In this document: positions 8,623 to 16,789 of the stretch, one piece after another | Position numbering within the stretch: the first letter of the stretch is position 1 | How the letters are laid out: each line of letters opens with the position of its first letter | DNA from: Nocardioides sp. BGMRC 2183 | GTDB taxonomy: Bacteria; Actinomycetota; Actinomycetes; Propionibacteriales; Nocardioidaceae | Assembly: GCA_008123405.1 (NCBI GenBank) | Contig: VSSA01000011.1 | Span: 1-64,000, forward strand | DNA: 64,000 nucleotides | Reading direction: 5' to 3' | Made by a program: the position numbers and the translations under genes | Notes under the pieces: model-generated | Told to the model about the DNA's origin: nothing | What the model saw: only the letters and a program-made list of their open reading frames with translations | Databases searched by the model: none

Positions 8623-9180
8623 ATGAGCAGTCCCATCATCCAGGTCCACGTGCCGACGACCCCGACCGTGCCAGCGCCGAGGATCGCGCTGGCCGAGCGG
8701 CGCCCGCTCGTCGGCCCGATCCGGATCGGTCTGATCGACAACGGCAAGCCCTGTGCCAAGGAGCTGCTGCTGCTCGTGGCGGACCGGATCGCGGAGCGGG
8801 TCGCCGAGGTGCAGGTCCACCTCATCAGCAAACCGTCCGCGGCGAACCCGATCACCGAGGATGAGGCTGCAGAGATGGCGTCACGTACCGATCTCGTGGT
8901 GACCGGCCTCGGCGACTGCGGTGCCTGCACCGCCTGCTCGGTCCAGGACGCTCTCCTCATGGAGCGTGCCGGCACGCCGGCGACGGTCCTGGTGACCGAG
9001 GTCTTCGTCCCCACGGTCGCGCGGTTCGCCGACGTCCTCGGGGCTCCTGGCTACCATCACCTGGCCGTCCCGCACCCGGTCGCCACCAAGCCGACCGAGG
9101 AGTTGGAGCGACTGTCGGGACTGGTCCTCGAGGCCGCGCTTGACCAGTTGGGCAGCCGCGAGGCGGCCTCGGTCGGATGA
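8623..9180 (+). CDS. UGSC-type (seleno)protein family member, cysteine form
   Basis: At 185 residues this resembles the UGSC family, named for a Sec-Gly-Ser-Cys motif first noted in marine selenoproteins. Here the motif reads C99-G-A-C102, inside TGLGDCGACTACSVQDA. Residue 99 is an ordinary TGC codon (8917-8919), so this is a cysteine version with Ala for Ser. The downstream GTPATVLVTEVF is also family-typical. A paired Cys suggests thiol-redox chemistry, but function is not established. AAGGAGAG precedes the ATG. It follows its large partner by 1 base and overlaps the TetR gene by 4, which implies tight co-expression. Confidence 0.72.
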   Translation: MSSPIIQVHVPTTPTVPAPRIALAERRPLVGPIRIGLIDNGKPCAKELLLLVADRIAERVAEVQVHLISKPSAANPITEDEAAEMASRTDLVVTGLGDCGACTACSVQDALLMERAGTPATVLVTEVFVPTVARFADVLGAPGYHHLAVPHPVATKPTEELERLSGLVLEAALDQLGSREAASVG

Positions 9181-9752
9181 CCCAGGACTCCCGTACGGGA
9201 GCGTCGAAGGCACCGCGGGCCGACCGCGTGCGGAACCGCGCCCGAGTCGCTGACGCGGCGTACCTGGTGTTCGCCGAACGAGGTCTGGGCGCGACCGTGG
9301 CGCAGGTCGCTCAGCGTGCCGGCGTCGGCAACGCGACGGTCTTCCGACACTTCCCTACCAAGGAGGATCTGCTCGACGAGGTCGCTGCCCGGTGGCTGGA
9401 GGACTGGGCAAGGGTGATGGAGGACCGGCTCGACGGGCAGAGGGAAGGCGCGCTCAGCGACCTCCTCCCGGTGCTGTTCGAGCGCTTGCGCACCGACCGG
9501 TTCACGCTCGACGTGCTGCGCGCGGGCGTGCTCCACTCCAGGGTGGAGCACGCCCGGCGCGGCACCCAGCTGCTCTTCACCCGAGCGCTCGATCGTGCAG
9601 TCGCCGAGGGCCTGGTGCGGCCCGACCTCACCTACGCCGACATGGCGGTGCTGGTCCTGGGGGTGGCTGGCCAGCTGGCAGAGTTCGAGGACTTCGACGC
9701 CGATCGGTGGCGTCGTCACGCCGACCTGGTGTGGGCGGCGATCCGGGCCTGA
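9177..9752 (+). CDS. TetR/AcrR family transcriptional regulator
   Basis: This one-component repressor has 191 residues. An N-terminal helix-turn-helix spans residues 15-60 (ADAAYLVFAERGLGATV, then AGVGNATVFRHFPTKEDLL). The C-terminal ligand-binding domain gives no clue to the effector. Its ATG overlaps the stop of the UGSC-like gene (ATGA), so it is translated with that operon. The likely target is the palindrome at 7437-7459 in front of the operon, giving negative autoregulation. This assignment is inferred from position. Confidence 0.9.
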   Translation: MTQDSRTGASKAPRADRVRNRARVADAAYLVFAERGLGATVAQVAQRAGVGNATVFRHFPTKEDLLDEVAARWLEDWARVMEDRLDGQREGALSDLLPVLFERLRTDRFTLDVLRAGVLHSRVEHARRGTQLLFTRALDRAVAEGLVRPDLTYADMAVLVLGVAGQLAEFEDFDADRWRRHADLVWAAIRA

Positions 9753-9758
9753 GGCCAG

Positions 9759-10217
9759 TCAGGCGTCGGTCGGACGCTTGAGCATCAAGCCGGCCCGGTG
9801 CGCGATGTGCACGATCTCGTCGCGCTGGTTGTAGCCGCGGTGCTCGAAGTACACGATGCCGGAGTCGGTGCGGCTCTTGGACTCCCGCTTGTCGAGGATC
9901 GTGCTCTCTGCGCGGATCGTGTCACCGTGGAAGACCGGGTTCGGGAAGTCGAACTTGGTATAGCCGAGGTTGCCGAGCGTGGTCCCCATGGTGAGGTCGT
10001 AGACGATCATCCCGCCGATCAGGCCGGCGGTGTAGAGGCTGTTCATCAGGCGCTGACCGTGCGGCTGGGTCGTCATGTATTCGGCGTCGAGATGGATCGG
10101 CGCCGGGTTCATCGTGATCGAGGTGAACAGGATGTTGTCCATCTCGGTCACCGTCCGGCTCCAGGGGTGTTTGAACTCCTGGCCAGCCTCGAACTCCTCG
10201 AACCACATTCCGGGCAT
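9759..10217 (-). CDS. MaoC family dehydratase (hot-dog fold)
   Basis: This 152-residue hydratase/dehydratase is related to (R)-specific enoyl-CoA and mesaconyl-CoA hydratases. The catalytic region reads TMNPAPIHLDAEYM, with the conserved N-P-x-x-H-x-D pattern around residues 37-45. It hydrates a double bond of a CoA thioester. The ATG at 10217 is preceded by GAGGAGAGAG. It lies 26 bases after the MFS gene and is the last gene of the P450 - reductase - MFS - MaoC run. It converges on the TetR gene, leaving only 6 bases between the stops. Confidence 0.87.
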   Translation of the reverse strand: MPGMWFEEFEAGQEFKHPWSRTVTEMDNILFTSITMNPAPIHLDAEYMTTQPHGQRLMNSLYTAGLIGGMIVYDLTMGTTLGNLGYTKFDFPNPVFHGDTIRAESTILDKRESKSRTDSGIVYFEHRGYNQRDEIVHIAHRAGLMLKRPTDA

Positions 10218-10243
10218 GTCTCTCTCCTCTTCGATGGGTGGGG

Positions 10244-11476
10244 TCATTCGGGGACGACGGCGGTCAACGGAACCGGGTCGTCGTGGCGGCTGCGATCGCC
10301 TGGACGCATGCGGATCAGCAGCAGCAGGCTCGAGGCGCTGACACACAAGCACAGCGCGAAGCCGGGCGTCAGGCTCCCGGTGGCGTCCTTGAGAACGCCG
10401 AGCAGGAACGGGCCGGCGGCTCCGGCAAGGAAGGAGAACAGCATCGTCATCGAGCTGAGGCGGGTCGCGTCTTCTGGGGATCGTGCTTCGTCCTGGACCT
10501 TGACCAGGGCGAGACTGCTGCTTGCGCCGATCCCGGCGCCCGCGAGCAGCAGACCGGGGATGGCCAGGTGGTGCGGGTCGAAGGTCAGCAGGGCGAGTCC
10601 CGCGGTGGAGCAGAGCATCGCGGTGGCGTAGACGCCGCGGCGGCCGTCGTACCTGTCGGTCAACGGAGTCAGCGTGAGGATCGAGAAGAGCTGCACCACC
10701 TGGAACGCGACCAAGTAGAGCGCGGCTGTGCCGGGGTCCACCCCTTCGGCGATGAACAGACTCGGCAGCCAGGCCATCACGCCGAACCCGAGGAACATCG
10801 CCACGCTGTACGCAGCCGTCAGGAACCAGGCCCGGCCCTCTCGCAACGGCAGGCGTGCGCGTTCACGTCCGGCCGACGCCGGTGGCATGCCGGCTCCGGC
10901 CTCCCGGGCGACGTACAGGGCGGCGGCCAGCAACCAGGCGAGGAGGCTCCATGCGGCGAGCGCGGGTCTCCAGCCGCCGAGCAGATCGGTCAGCGGCTGC
11001 GCCGTACCGGCGGCGAGGCCGACCCCCAAAGCCATGGCGGTGACGTAGACGGCGGTGCCGACGCCCCGCATGCGCGGCAGGTAGTGGGTGATGAGGGCAG
11101 GACTCAGGGTCGACAACGCTCCGAGTGCAACGCCGATGCCTCCCGCCGTCAGGATGAGGGCAACGGCGGTGTCGAGGGCGAGTCGCGACGCTTCGGCGAG
11201 CCCCAACGTCAACAGCAGGGTGATCATCGCCAGGTCGGTGCCGAAGCGTTGGGACAGGATGGCTCCGAGCGGAGCACCGGCGGCCATCGAGAGGATCGGC
11301 ACCGAGGTCACCAAGCCCGCGGTGGTGGCGTTGATCGAGAGGTCGGTGCTGATCTCAGGGATCAGCGGCGGAGTCACCCCGAAGATCGCGCGGATGTTGA
11401 TACCGGTGACGATCACGAGTGTCAGCGCGATCCAGGTGGGCAGCCGTCGTGAACCGGCTGGTGCGCGCGTGCCCAT
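10244..11476 (-). CDS. MFS transporter, CynX/NimT type
   Basis: This 410-residue membrane protein has about 12 predicted hydrophobic segments, starting with WIALTLVIVTGINIRAIFGV. The N-terminus resembles cyanate/nitroimidazole-type (CynX/NimT) porters. It would carry a small organic solute across the membrane. I chose the ATG at 11476, 5 bases after the reductase stop; the reading frame stays open far upstream through the reductase gene, but that extension is antisense-like noise. Its place in a P450 operon suggests import of the substrate or export of an intermediate. Confidence 0.87.
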   Translation of the reverse strand: MGTRAPAGSRRLPTWIALTLVIVTGINIRAIFGVTPPLIPEISTDLSINATTAGLVTSVPILSMAAGAPLGAILSQRFGTDLAMITLLLTLGLAEASRLALDTAVALILTAGGIGVALGALSTLSPALITHYLPRMRGVGTAVYVTAMALGVGLAAGTAQPLTDLLGGWRPALAAWSLLAWLLAAALYVAREAGAGMPPASAGRERARLPLREGRAWFLTAAYSVAMFLGFGVMAWLPSLFIAEGVDPGTAALYLVAFQVVQLFSILTLTPLTDRYDGRRGVYATAMLCSTAGLALLTFDPHHLAIPGLLLAGAGIGASSSLALVKVQDEARSPEDATRLSSMTMLFSFLAGAAGPFLLGVLKDATGSLTPGFALCLCVSASSLLLLIRMRPGDRSRHDDPVPLTAVVPE

Positions 11477-11481
11477 GCAGC

Positions 11482-12651
11482 TCAGTCGAACTCGGGGACG
11501 GGGCCGCCCACGCTCGTCCGCGCCTTCACCAACTCCTTCTGAGCATCGACGCCCAGCCATGCGGTCAGGATGCCGCCGCGGCTCCACACCACCCGCCTCG
11601 GGGAGCCGTCGGACGAGCGCACGATGCTCGTGGCGTCGTCGGACCGATGTGCTCCCACGTACTGCAGCGATCGTCCGAAGAGGTCGGACCAGAAATAAGG
11701 GACGGGGTCGTGGGCGGGACCAGCGTGCCAGTCGAGCAGCGCGGCTGCGGCCGCGGTTGCCGCGGTGCCCGCCTCGTCCCAGTGTTCGGCGAGGCGGTGC
11801 GTGCCTGTGTGGGCCGACCACCGCTGCGCCGCGTCGCCGAGTGCCACCACGCCGGCGACATCGGTCCGGCAGCGGTCGTCGGTGAGAATCCCGCGTTCGA
11901 CCGGGATGCCCGAACCCGCCAACCAAGCCACGTCGGGCCTGACGCCGATCCCCGTCACCACCAGGTCGGCCGGCACGATCTCGCCGTCGGCGAGGTGGAC
12001 GCCGTCCGGTTCGACGGACCGGACCGCGGTCGAGGTGCGGAGCTCGACGTCGCTCCACCAGCTCCTGGTCATCCCACCGATCTCGTCCCCGAGTGCGTTG
12101 TGGAACGGTGTGGGGCCTAGCTCGAGGCAGGTCACCCGACACCCCGCGGCCAGGGCGGCGGTCGCCACCTCGGCCCCGATCCAACTGGCGCCGATCAGCA
12201 CGATCCGGGCGCCAGGCATCAACGCCGACCGGAGCGCGAGGGCGTCCTCCAGGGTCCGCAGCGTCACTTGGGGACCGTTGCCAGGCAGCCGAACCGGCGT
12301 GGCGCCGGTCGCGATCGCGAGGCCGTCGAAGGGCAGGTCGCCGGCGTCGGTGCGGACCACCCTCTGGTCGACGTCGACGCCGGTCGCGCGCACCCCGAGC
12401 CGGAGATCGACCTCCAACTTGGCGGCGTCGAACGGGAGGGCGGTGTCGTCGCGCTTGCCGGCGAGCACGGCCTTGGACAGCGGCGGGCGGTCGTACGGCG
12501 CGTGCGACTCGCCGCTGACCACGGTGAGGTGGCCGACGTACTTCTTGCGACGCAGGGTCGAGCACAGGCGCGCTGTGGCCAGGCCGCCGCCGACGACGAC
12601 GATGCGGTCCGGAGTGGTGCCGACGGTCGCGCCGGGCGCCGCGCCGGTCAC
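11482..12651 (-). CDS. FAD-dependent ferredoxin reductase of the P450 system
   Basis: This 389-residue NAD(P)H:ferredoxin reductase is of the putidaredoxin/rubredoxin reductase type. The FAD loop is VVVGGGLATARLC near residue 19. PYDRPPLSK follows near 52. The second Rossmann loop, IGASWIGAEVA, near 152 binds NAD(P)H, and VALGDAAQRW contacts FAD. It passes electrons to the ferredoxin encoded at 14086 and so to the P450. The GTG start overlaps the P450 stop (GTGA), so the two are translationally coupled. Confidence 0.92.
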   Translation of the reverse strand: MTGAAPGATVGTTPDRIVVVGGGLATARLCSTLRRKKYVGHLTVVSGESHAPYDRPPLSKAVLAGKRDDTALPFDAAKLEVDLRLGVRATGVDVDQRVVRTDAGDLPFDGLAIATGATPVRLPGNGPQVTLRTLEDALALRSALMPGARIVLIGASWIGAEVATAALAAGCRVTCLELGPTPFHNALGDEIGGMTRSWWSDVELRTSTAVRSVEPDGVHLADGEIVPADLVVTGIGVRPDVAWLAGSGIPVERGILTDDRCRTDVAGVVALGDAAQRWSAHTGTHRLAEHWDEAGTAATAAAAALLDWHAGPAHDPVPYFWSDLFGRSLQYVGAHRSDDATSIVRSSDGSPRRVVWSRGGILTAWLGVDAQKELVKARTSVGGPVPEFD

Positions 12652-13922
12652 GATGCGGTCTTGGTGTAGTGCTCCGGGAACAGCGGAGTGTCGCCGAGAA
12701 GCCGGTCACCAGGGGTGAAGGTCACGGGGATGGAGTGGAAGCCGGCGTTCGTGCCCTGGTCGGGGTAGGTCACCACGTTGTCGAGGTCGACCACGTAGTC
12801 GCCCATCCGGCCGAGGACCTGCCGGATCATCTCGCGGGCCATCGCCTTGCCCAGGTGCGACCCGGCGCAACGGTGGATGCCCAGGCCGAAGGCGACGTGT
12901 CGGTTCGGCCAGCGGGTGATGTCGACCTCGTCGGGCTGCTCGAACTGCTCGGCGTCGCGGTTGGCCGAGGCCCAGGAGAGGAGAGCTCGATCGCCCTTGC
13001 GCACCGGGCATCCCTGGAAGTCGGCGTCCTCCATGATGGTGCGTGCCAGGGCTTGGGTCGGTGAGAAGACCCGGAGGAACTCCTCCACCGCGACGTCGAC
13101 CATGGACGGGTCGTCGATCAGGCGCTGTCGCTGGTCGGGGTTCTGGAAGAGCCACACCAGCGACTGTGTGACCAGCGACGCCGTCGTGCCGACGCCCCCG
13201 GAGATCACCAGTTCCAGGATCGAGTAGATCTCGTCGTCGGTCATCTTCCGACCGTCGACCTCGACGTCGATGAAGTGCGTGGTCGCGTCGTCGGTGGGGT
13301 GCTCGCGGCGGTAGGCGATGTGGTCGCGCACCGTCTTGCTGACCCAGGGCACCGCCACTTCCGCGGCGTGGGTGTACTCCGGGGAACCAGGAGCGGCCGA
13401 GACCAGTGTGTGCATCGCGTCGACGTAGTTCTGGTACTTCGAGGAGTCCAGCCCGAGCCAGTCGATCGTCACCGCGGCAGGCACCGACGCGACGATGGCG
13501 AGATCGGCCGTGCCCTGCTCGATGATCGTGTCGATGAACCCGGTGACATAGTGCTTGATGACCGCGTCGAGGTTGTCGACAGCGGCCGGCGCCGTCACCT
13601 TGTTGACCGCCTTGCGGTAGGGACGGAAGTCGGGTGGGTCGAGCTCGATCGGGATGTGGAAGGCGGTCGGCGCCTTGGGGATCGTCACCGAGAGCCCGGG
13701 ACCGCCGTACTCGTCGTGGCGGCCAGAGGAGAAGAGGTCGTCGTCGCGAGAAGCCTCGAAAACGCCCTGGTAGCCGGAGACCACCCAGTAGCCTCCGTGC
13801 GCCTCCGTCCAGGCCACGGGGGAGTCTTCGCGCAGCGCGCGGTAGATCGCCACGTGGTCTTCGGCGTGCTCTGCCGAGTGGTGGTCGAAGTGCGCGACGG
13901 GGCAGCGTGGCTGGTCAGTCAT
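12648..13922 (-). CDS. Cytochrome P450
   Basis: This soluble bacterial class I P450 has 424 residues and hydroxylates an organic substrate. The heme-thiolate motif is FGLGIHRCAG with the ligand Cys at about residue 352. The K-helix ExxR is EFLR. The I-helix reads ISGGVGTTAS, where the common acid of the acid-alcohol pair (D/E-T) is replaced by Gly. An HTDVA-like steroid-P450 signature was not seen. With the overlapping reductase and the divergent ferredoxin it forms a complete electron-transfer system. The AT-rich divergent region (13960-13990) probably controls both directions. Confidence 0.95.
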   Translation of the reverse strand: MTDQPRCPVAHFDHHSAEHAEDHVAIYRALREDSPVAWTEAHGGYWVVSGYQGVFEASRDDDLFSSGRHDEYGGPGLSVTIPKAPTAFHIPIELDPPDFRPYRKAVNKVTAPAAVDNLDAVIKHYVTGFIDTIIEQGTADLAIVASVPAAVTIDWLGLDSSKYQNYVDAMHTLVSAAPGSPEYTHAAEVAVPWVSKTVRDHIAYRREHPTDDATTHFIDVEVDGRKMTDDEIYSILELVISGGVGTTASLVTQSLVWLFQNPDQRQRLIDDPSMVDVAVEEFLRVFSPTQALARTIMEDADFQGCPVRKGDRALLSWASANRDAEQFEQPDEVDITRWPNRHVAFGLGIHRCAGSHLGKAMAREMIRQVLGRMGDYVVDLDNVVTYPDQGTNAGFHSIPVTFTPGDRLLGDTPLFPEHYTKTAS

Positions 13923-13965
13923 TATCCATCCCTCCAGGTGGCCAAGGGCTTCCTTGGGTGAGCAG

Positions 13966-13988
13966 GATCATGATAATAGTTATACTAG
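13966..13988. promoter_or_regulatory. AT-rich operator-like site between P450 and ferredoxin genes
   Basis: The stretch GATCATGATAATAGTTATAC lies between the divergent P450 and ferredoxin genes. It contains the core ATCATGAT (13967-13974), which is also found at 24071 and 39614, with ATCATGAA at 33294, all in promoter regions of other operons of this island. It is a candidate binding site for a shared regulator. Confidence 0.45.
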
Positions 13989-14085
13989 GCATCGCGTCAA
14001 GCGGTACCCGAGGGATGGTCACATGGTGACGGACGTTCCGATCGTCGGCCGGAGCAAGGTCCCCGGCGAAGAGGAGGATGGATTC

Positions 14086-14286
14086 ATGAAGGTTGTCGCT
14101 GATCTGGACAAGTGCCAGGGGCACGGGCTGTGTCGTATGTCCTCCCCGGACGTCTTCGACGTGACTGTCGATGAGGGGCAGGTCATCGTGAAGTACGACG
14201 GGGAGATCCCCGAGGAGTTCGAGGACGGCGCCGCGCTCGGGGTCGAGTCGTGCCCGGAGATCGCCCTCGCCATCGTCGAGGAGTGA
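14086..14286 (+). CDS. 3Fe-4S-type ferredoxin, partner of the P450
   Basis: This small electron carrier has 66 residues. The cluster motif is C-Q-G-H-G-L-C at the start, with a distal CP (ESCPE). It is the single-cluster actinobacterial P450 ferredoxin pattern CxxHxxC...CP, in which His takes the place of the fourth Cys. I chose the ATG at 14086 because GAAGAGGAGGATGG precedes it and the length matches the family. An in-frame ATG at 14023 would add 21 residues. It runs divergently from the P450 and reductase genes and lies 34 bases before an MFS gene. Confidence 0.9.
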   Translation: MKVVADLDKCQGHGLCRMSSPDVFDVTVDEGQVIVKYDGEIPEEFEDGAALGVESCPEIALAIVEE

Positions 14287-14320
14287 GTCCCGCGTCCGCG
14301 CGCACCCGGCGCGCCGTTGG

Positions 14321-15574
14321 GTGACGGCGCGACACGAGCGCCCGTGGGGCACCGTTGGTCTGGCTGCCTTCCTGCTGCTGGCCTCGTCGGTGGTGATGCC
14401 GACATTGCTCGGACTGCTCGCCGTCGAGGTCACTCGCGACCTCGATGTCGGCGACCGCGGCCTGGGATCGGTGATCGCCGGGTTCTGGCTGGTGACGGCA
14501 GTCGCGTCGCCGCTGTGCGGGCGGTGGGCGGACGGTCGGGGATGGCGCCACGGTGCGACGACCGGGGCGGCGGTGGTGGCCGCGTGTCTGCTCTCGTGCG
14601 TGCTGTTGGTCGACTCCTGGGCCGGCTTGGTCGTGGTGTTCGGGGTGGCGGGGGTCGGATACGCACTGTGCTCGCCGACCAGCAACCTGCTGGTGGTCTC
14701 CGGAGTGCCGGCTCCTCGCAGGGCCTCCGTCCTGGGGTTCAAGCAGACTGCGCCTCCCGTTCTCACGGCGCTTGCCGGTGCGACGTTGCCGGCCCTCGCC
14801 CATGCCTACGGCTGGCGTCCCGCGATGCTCCTCGGCCTGGCGCTCCCGGTGTCTGTTCTCGTGATGGTGACGGCACTCGGTGGCGTTCAGCACCCGCCGG
14901 CGCTGCGCGAGCGCGGCGTCCGCGACAGGGCGTCCGAGCCGTCGGGTGCTGGATCGGAACCCGGACCGATGCGCCCCATGCCGGTGGTCGCGGCGGCCGG
15001 GTTGGGAACCCTCTCGGTCGCGACGGTGACAGGCTTCGCCGTACTCACCCTCGTAGGAGCTGGGGTGGCTCCGGTCCTCGCGGCATCGATCGTCTCCGGC
15101 GGCAGCATGCTCGCGGTGCTCGCCCGGCTCTTCGCCGGCGCTTATCTCGACGCCCGTCCGGCCGGTGACCTCGCGCCACTTGTCTGGCTGATGGCAGTGG
15201 CTGCGGTCGGCATCGGCGCGACCGCCGTCGGGCTGTTCGGTGGCGAACTGGCGCCGGGTGGCGCCTGGGTCGTGGTGGTCGCCGTCGGCGTCGTGGTGAG
15301 CCTGGTGGCTGCCTGGACGTGGCCGGCGCTCTTGCTGATCGCAGTCGTGCGGAGAGCGCGCGGGCCCGGTGCTGCCAGCGGCCTCCTCCAGATGGGAAGT
15401 GGCGTCGGCTCGGCCATCGGGCCCTTGGTGTTCGGGCTGCTCTCCGATGCCGGGGGCCGCGGATGGGCGTGGTTGGTCATGGTCGGCAGCACGGTGCTGG
15501 CGATGCATTTCGTGCGGATCGCCGGGAGATCGTCGTCGCGGGTCGCGGAGGGGGTGACAGTCGCCGCACGATAG
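14321..15574 (+). CDS. MFS transporter
   Basis: This 417-residue major-facilitator protein has about 12 hydrophobic segments. The loop 2-3 motif is present in degenerate form (GRWADGRGWRHG). The start is a GTG at 14321. It sits between the ferredoxin and an acyl-CoA dehydrogenase gene, so uptake of the island's substrate or of a breakdown product is likely, but specificity cannot be read. The last codon (TAG at 15572) lies inside a short AT-rich tandem repeat. Confidence 0.85.
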   Translation: MTARHERPWGTVGLAAFLLLASSVVMPTLLGLLAVEVTRDLDVGDRGLGSVIAGFWLVTAVASPLCGRWADGRGWRHGATTGAAVVAACLLSCVLLVDSWAGLVVVFGVAGVGYALCSPTSNLLVVSGVPAPRRASVLGFKQTAPPVLTALAGATLPALAHAYGWRPAMLLGLALPVSVLVMVTALGGVQHPPALRERGVRDRASEPSGAGSEPGPMRPMPVVAAAGLGTLSVATVTGFAVLTLVGAGVAPVLAASIVSGGSMLAVLARLFAGAYLDARPAGDLAPLVWLMAVAAVGIGATAVGLFGGELAPGGAWVVVVAVGVVVSLVAAWTWPALLLIAVVRRARGPGAASGLLQMGSGVGSAIGPLVFGLLSDAGGRGWAWLVMVGSTVLAMHFVRIAGRSSSRVAEGVTVAAR

Positions 15575-15590
15575 TGATAATAGTGATAAG
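15571..15590 (+). repeat. Tandem direct repeat, two copies of TAGTGATAA
   Basis: Two back-to-back 9-base copies of TAGTGATAA (15572-15580 and 15581-15589) sit between the MFS stop codon and the acyl-CoA dehydrogenase start at 15620. They are strikingly AT-rich for this genome and could be a regulator site or promoter element for the downstream genes. Confidence 0.5.
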
Positions 15591-15619
15591 GAACTTCCTC
15601 GATCTGAGAGTAGGAACGC

Positions 15620-16780
15620 ATGGACTTCGCGGTGGACGAGACGCACGAGGCGATCAGAGGGGCCGTTCGAGCCATGTGCGCGAAGTTCGACGACACCTAC
15701 TGGATGGAGCGTGACGTCTCCCACGAGTTCCCGTGGGACTTCTACCAGGCAGTCGCCGACGCCGGCTGGCTCGGCCTGACCATCCCGGAGCAGTACGGCG
15801 GCGGCGGGTTGGGCGTCTCCGAAGCGGCGGTCGTCGAGCGCGAGATCTCTGCCTCCGGTGCCGGGATGTCCGGCTGTTCGGCAGTGCACATCGGGATCTT
15901 CGGCTTCGAACCCCTGATCAAGCACGGCAGTGAGAGCCTCCGGGAGCGGTTCCTGCCGCGTGCTGCCAAGGGCGATCTCCACGTCTCGTTCGCGGTCACG
16001 GAGCCCGACGCCGGCACCGACACCCTCAACCTGACCACCTCCGCCCGCAAGGTCGACGGTGGCTGGTTGGTGAGTGGGAAGAAGGTCTGGATCACCAAGG
16101 CCCAGGAGGCCGAGCGGATGTTCCTGCTCGTGCGCACCTCGCCGCGCGAAGGCAAGGCGCACCGTGGACTCACGTTGATGTTCGCCACGCTCGACCCCGA
16201 ACACGTCAAGATCCGCGAGATTCCCAAGCTGGGCCGCAATGCGGTGGACACCAACGAGTTGTTCATCGACGACCTCTTCGTGGCCGACGAGGACGTCATC
16301 GGAGAGGTCGGAGAGGGGTTCAAAGTCATCCTCGGCGGTCTCAACGCCGAGCGGGTGATCTCGGCGAACGCCGCACTCGGCCTCGGTGAGGCGGCCCTGC
16401 GACGGGCCGTCACCTACGCCAACGAACGGGTGGTCTTCGGTCGGCCGATCGGGCAGAACCAGCTGATCGCCGGCCAGCTCGCCGAAGCGCGGATCCGGCT
16501 GGACGCCGCGACCGCGATCTGTGACAAGGCGGCGTGGATGGTCGACAACGACATCCCCTGCGGGCGCGAGGCCAACGAGGCGAAGTTCCTGGCCTCGGAG
16601 GCAGGGTTCAACGCGGCCGACGTGGCGATCAACGTGCACGGAGGCTACGGCTACGCGAAGGAGTACCACGTCGAGCGCTACTTCCGGGAGTCGCGACTGA
16701 ATCGGATCGCCCCGATCAGCCAGGAGATGGTGCTCAACTACATGGCCGAGCACGTGCTCGGGCTGCCCCGCAGCTACTGA
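15620..16780 (+). CDS. Acyl-CoA dehydrogenase (isovaleryl-CoA dehydrogenase-like base position)
   Basis: This 386-residue FAD enzyme introduces a double bond next to a CoA thioester carbonyl. FAD/substrate motifs are FAVTEPDAGTD near 124 and WITKAQEAERMF near 157. The usual helix-K catalytic Glu (YEGT) is absent; the spot reads RIAPISQEM. A Glu in LNAER at residue 244 fits the alternative helix-G base known from isovaleryl-CoA dehydrogenase. The end HVLGLPRSY is typical of its subfamily. It is followed 9 bases later by an NTF2-like gene. The electron acceptor would be ETF, which is not encoded here. Confidence 0.92.
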   Translation: MDFAVDETHEAIRGAVRAMCAKFDDTYWMERDVSHEFPWDFYQAVADAGWLGLTIPEQYGGGGLGVSEAAVVEREISASGAGMSGCSAVHIGIFGFEPLIKHGSESLRERFLPRAAKGDLHVSFAVTEPDAGTDTLNLTTSARKVDGGWLVSGKKVWITKAQEAERMFLLVRTSPREGKAHRGLTLMFATLDPEHVKIREIPKLGRNAVDTNELFIDDLFVADEDVIGEVGEGFKVILGGLNAERVISANAALGLGEAALRRAVTYANERVVFGRPIGQNQLIAGQLAEARIRLDAATAICDKAAWMVDNDIPCGREANEAKFLASEAGFNAADVAINVHGGYGYAKEYHVERYFRESRLNRIAPISQEMVLNYMAEHVLGLPRSY

Positions 16781-16789
16781 GGAGTGACG

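Noticed and set aside
8917-8919. Possible selenocysteine codon in the UGSC-like gene
   Set aside because: The codon at the Sec position is TGC, not TGA, so no recoding is needed.
11477-12709. N-terminal extension of the MFS frame through the whole reductase gene
   Set aside because: The extension is Arg/Pro-rich noise; the MFS protein begins naturally at the ATG at 11476, right after the reductase stop.
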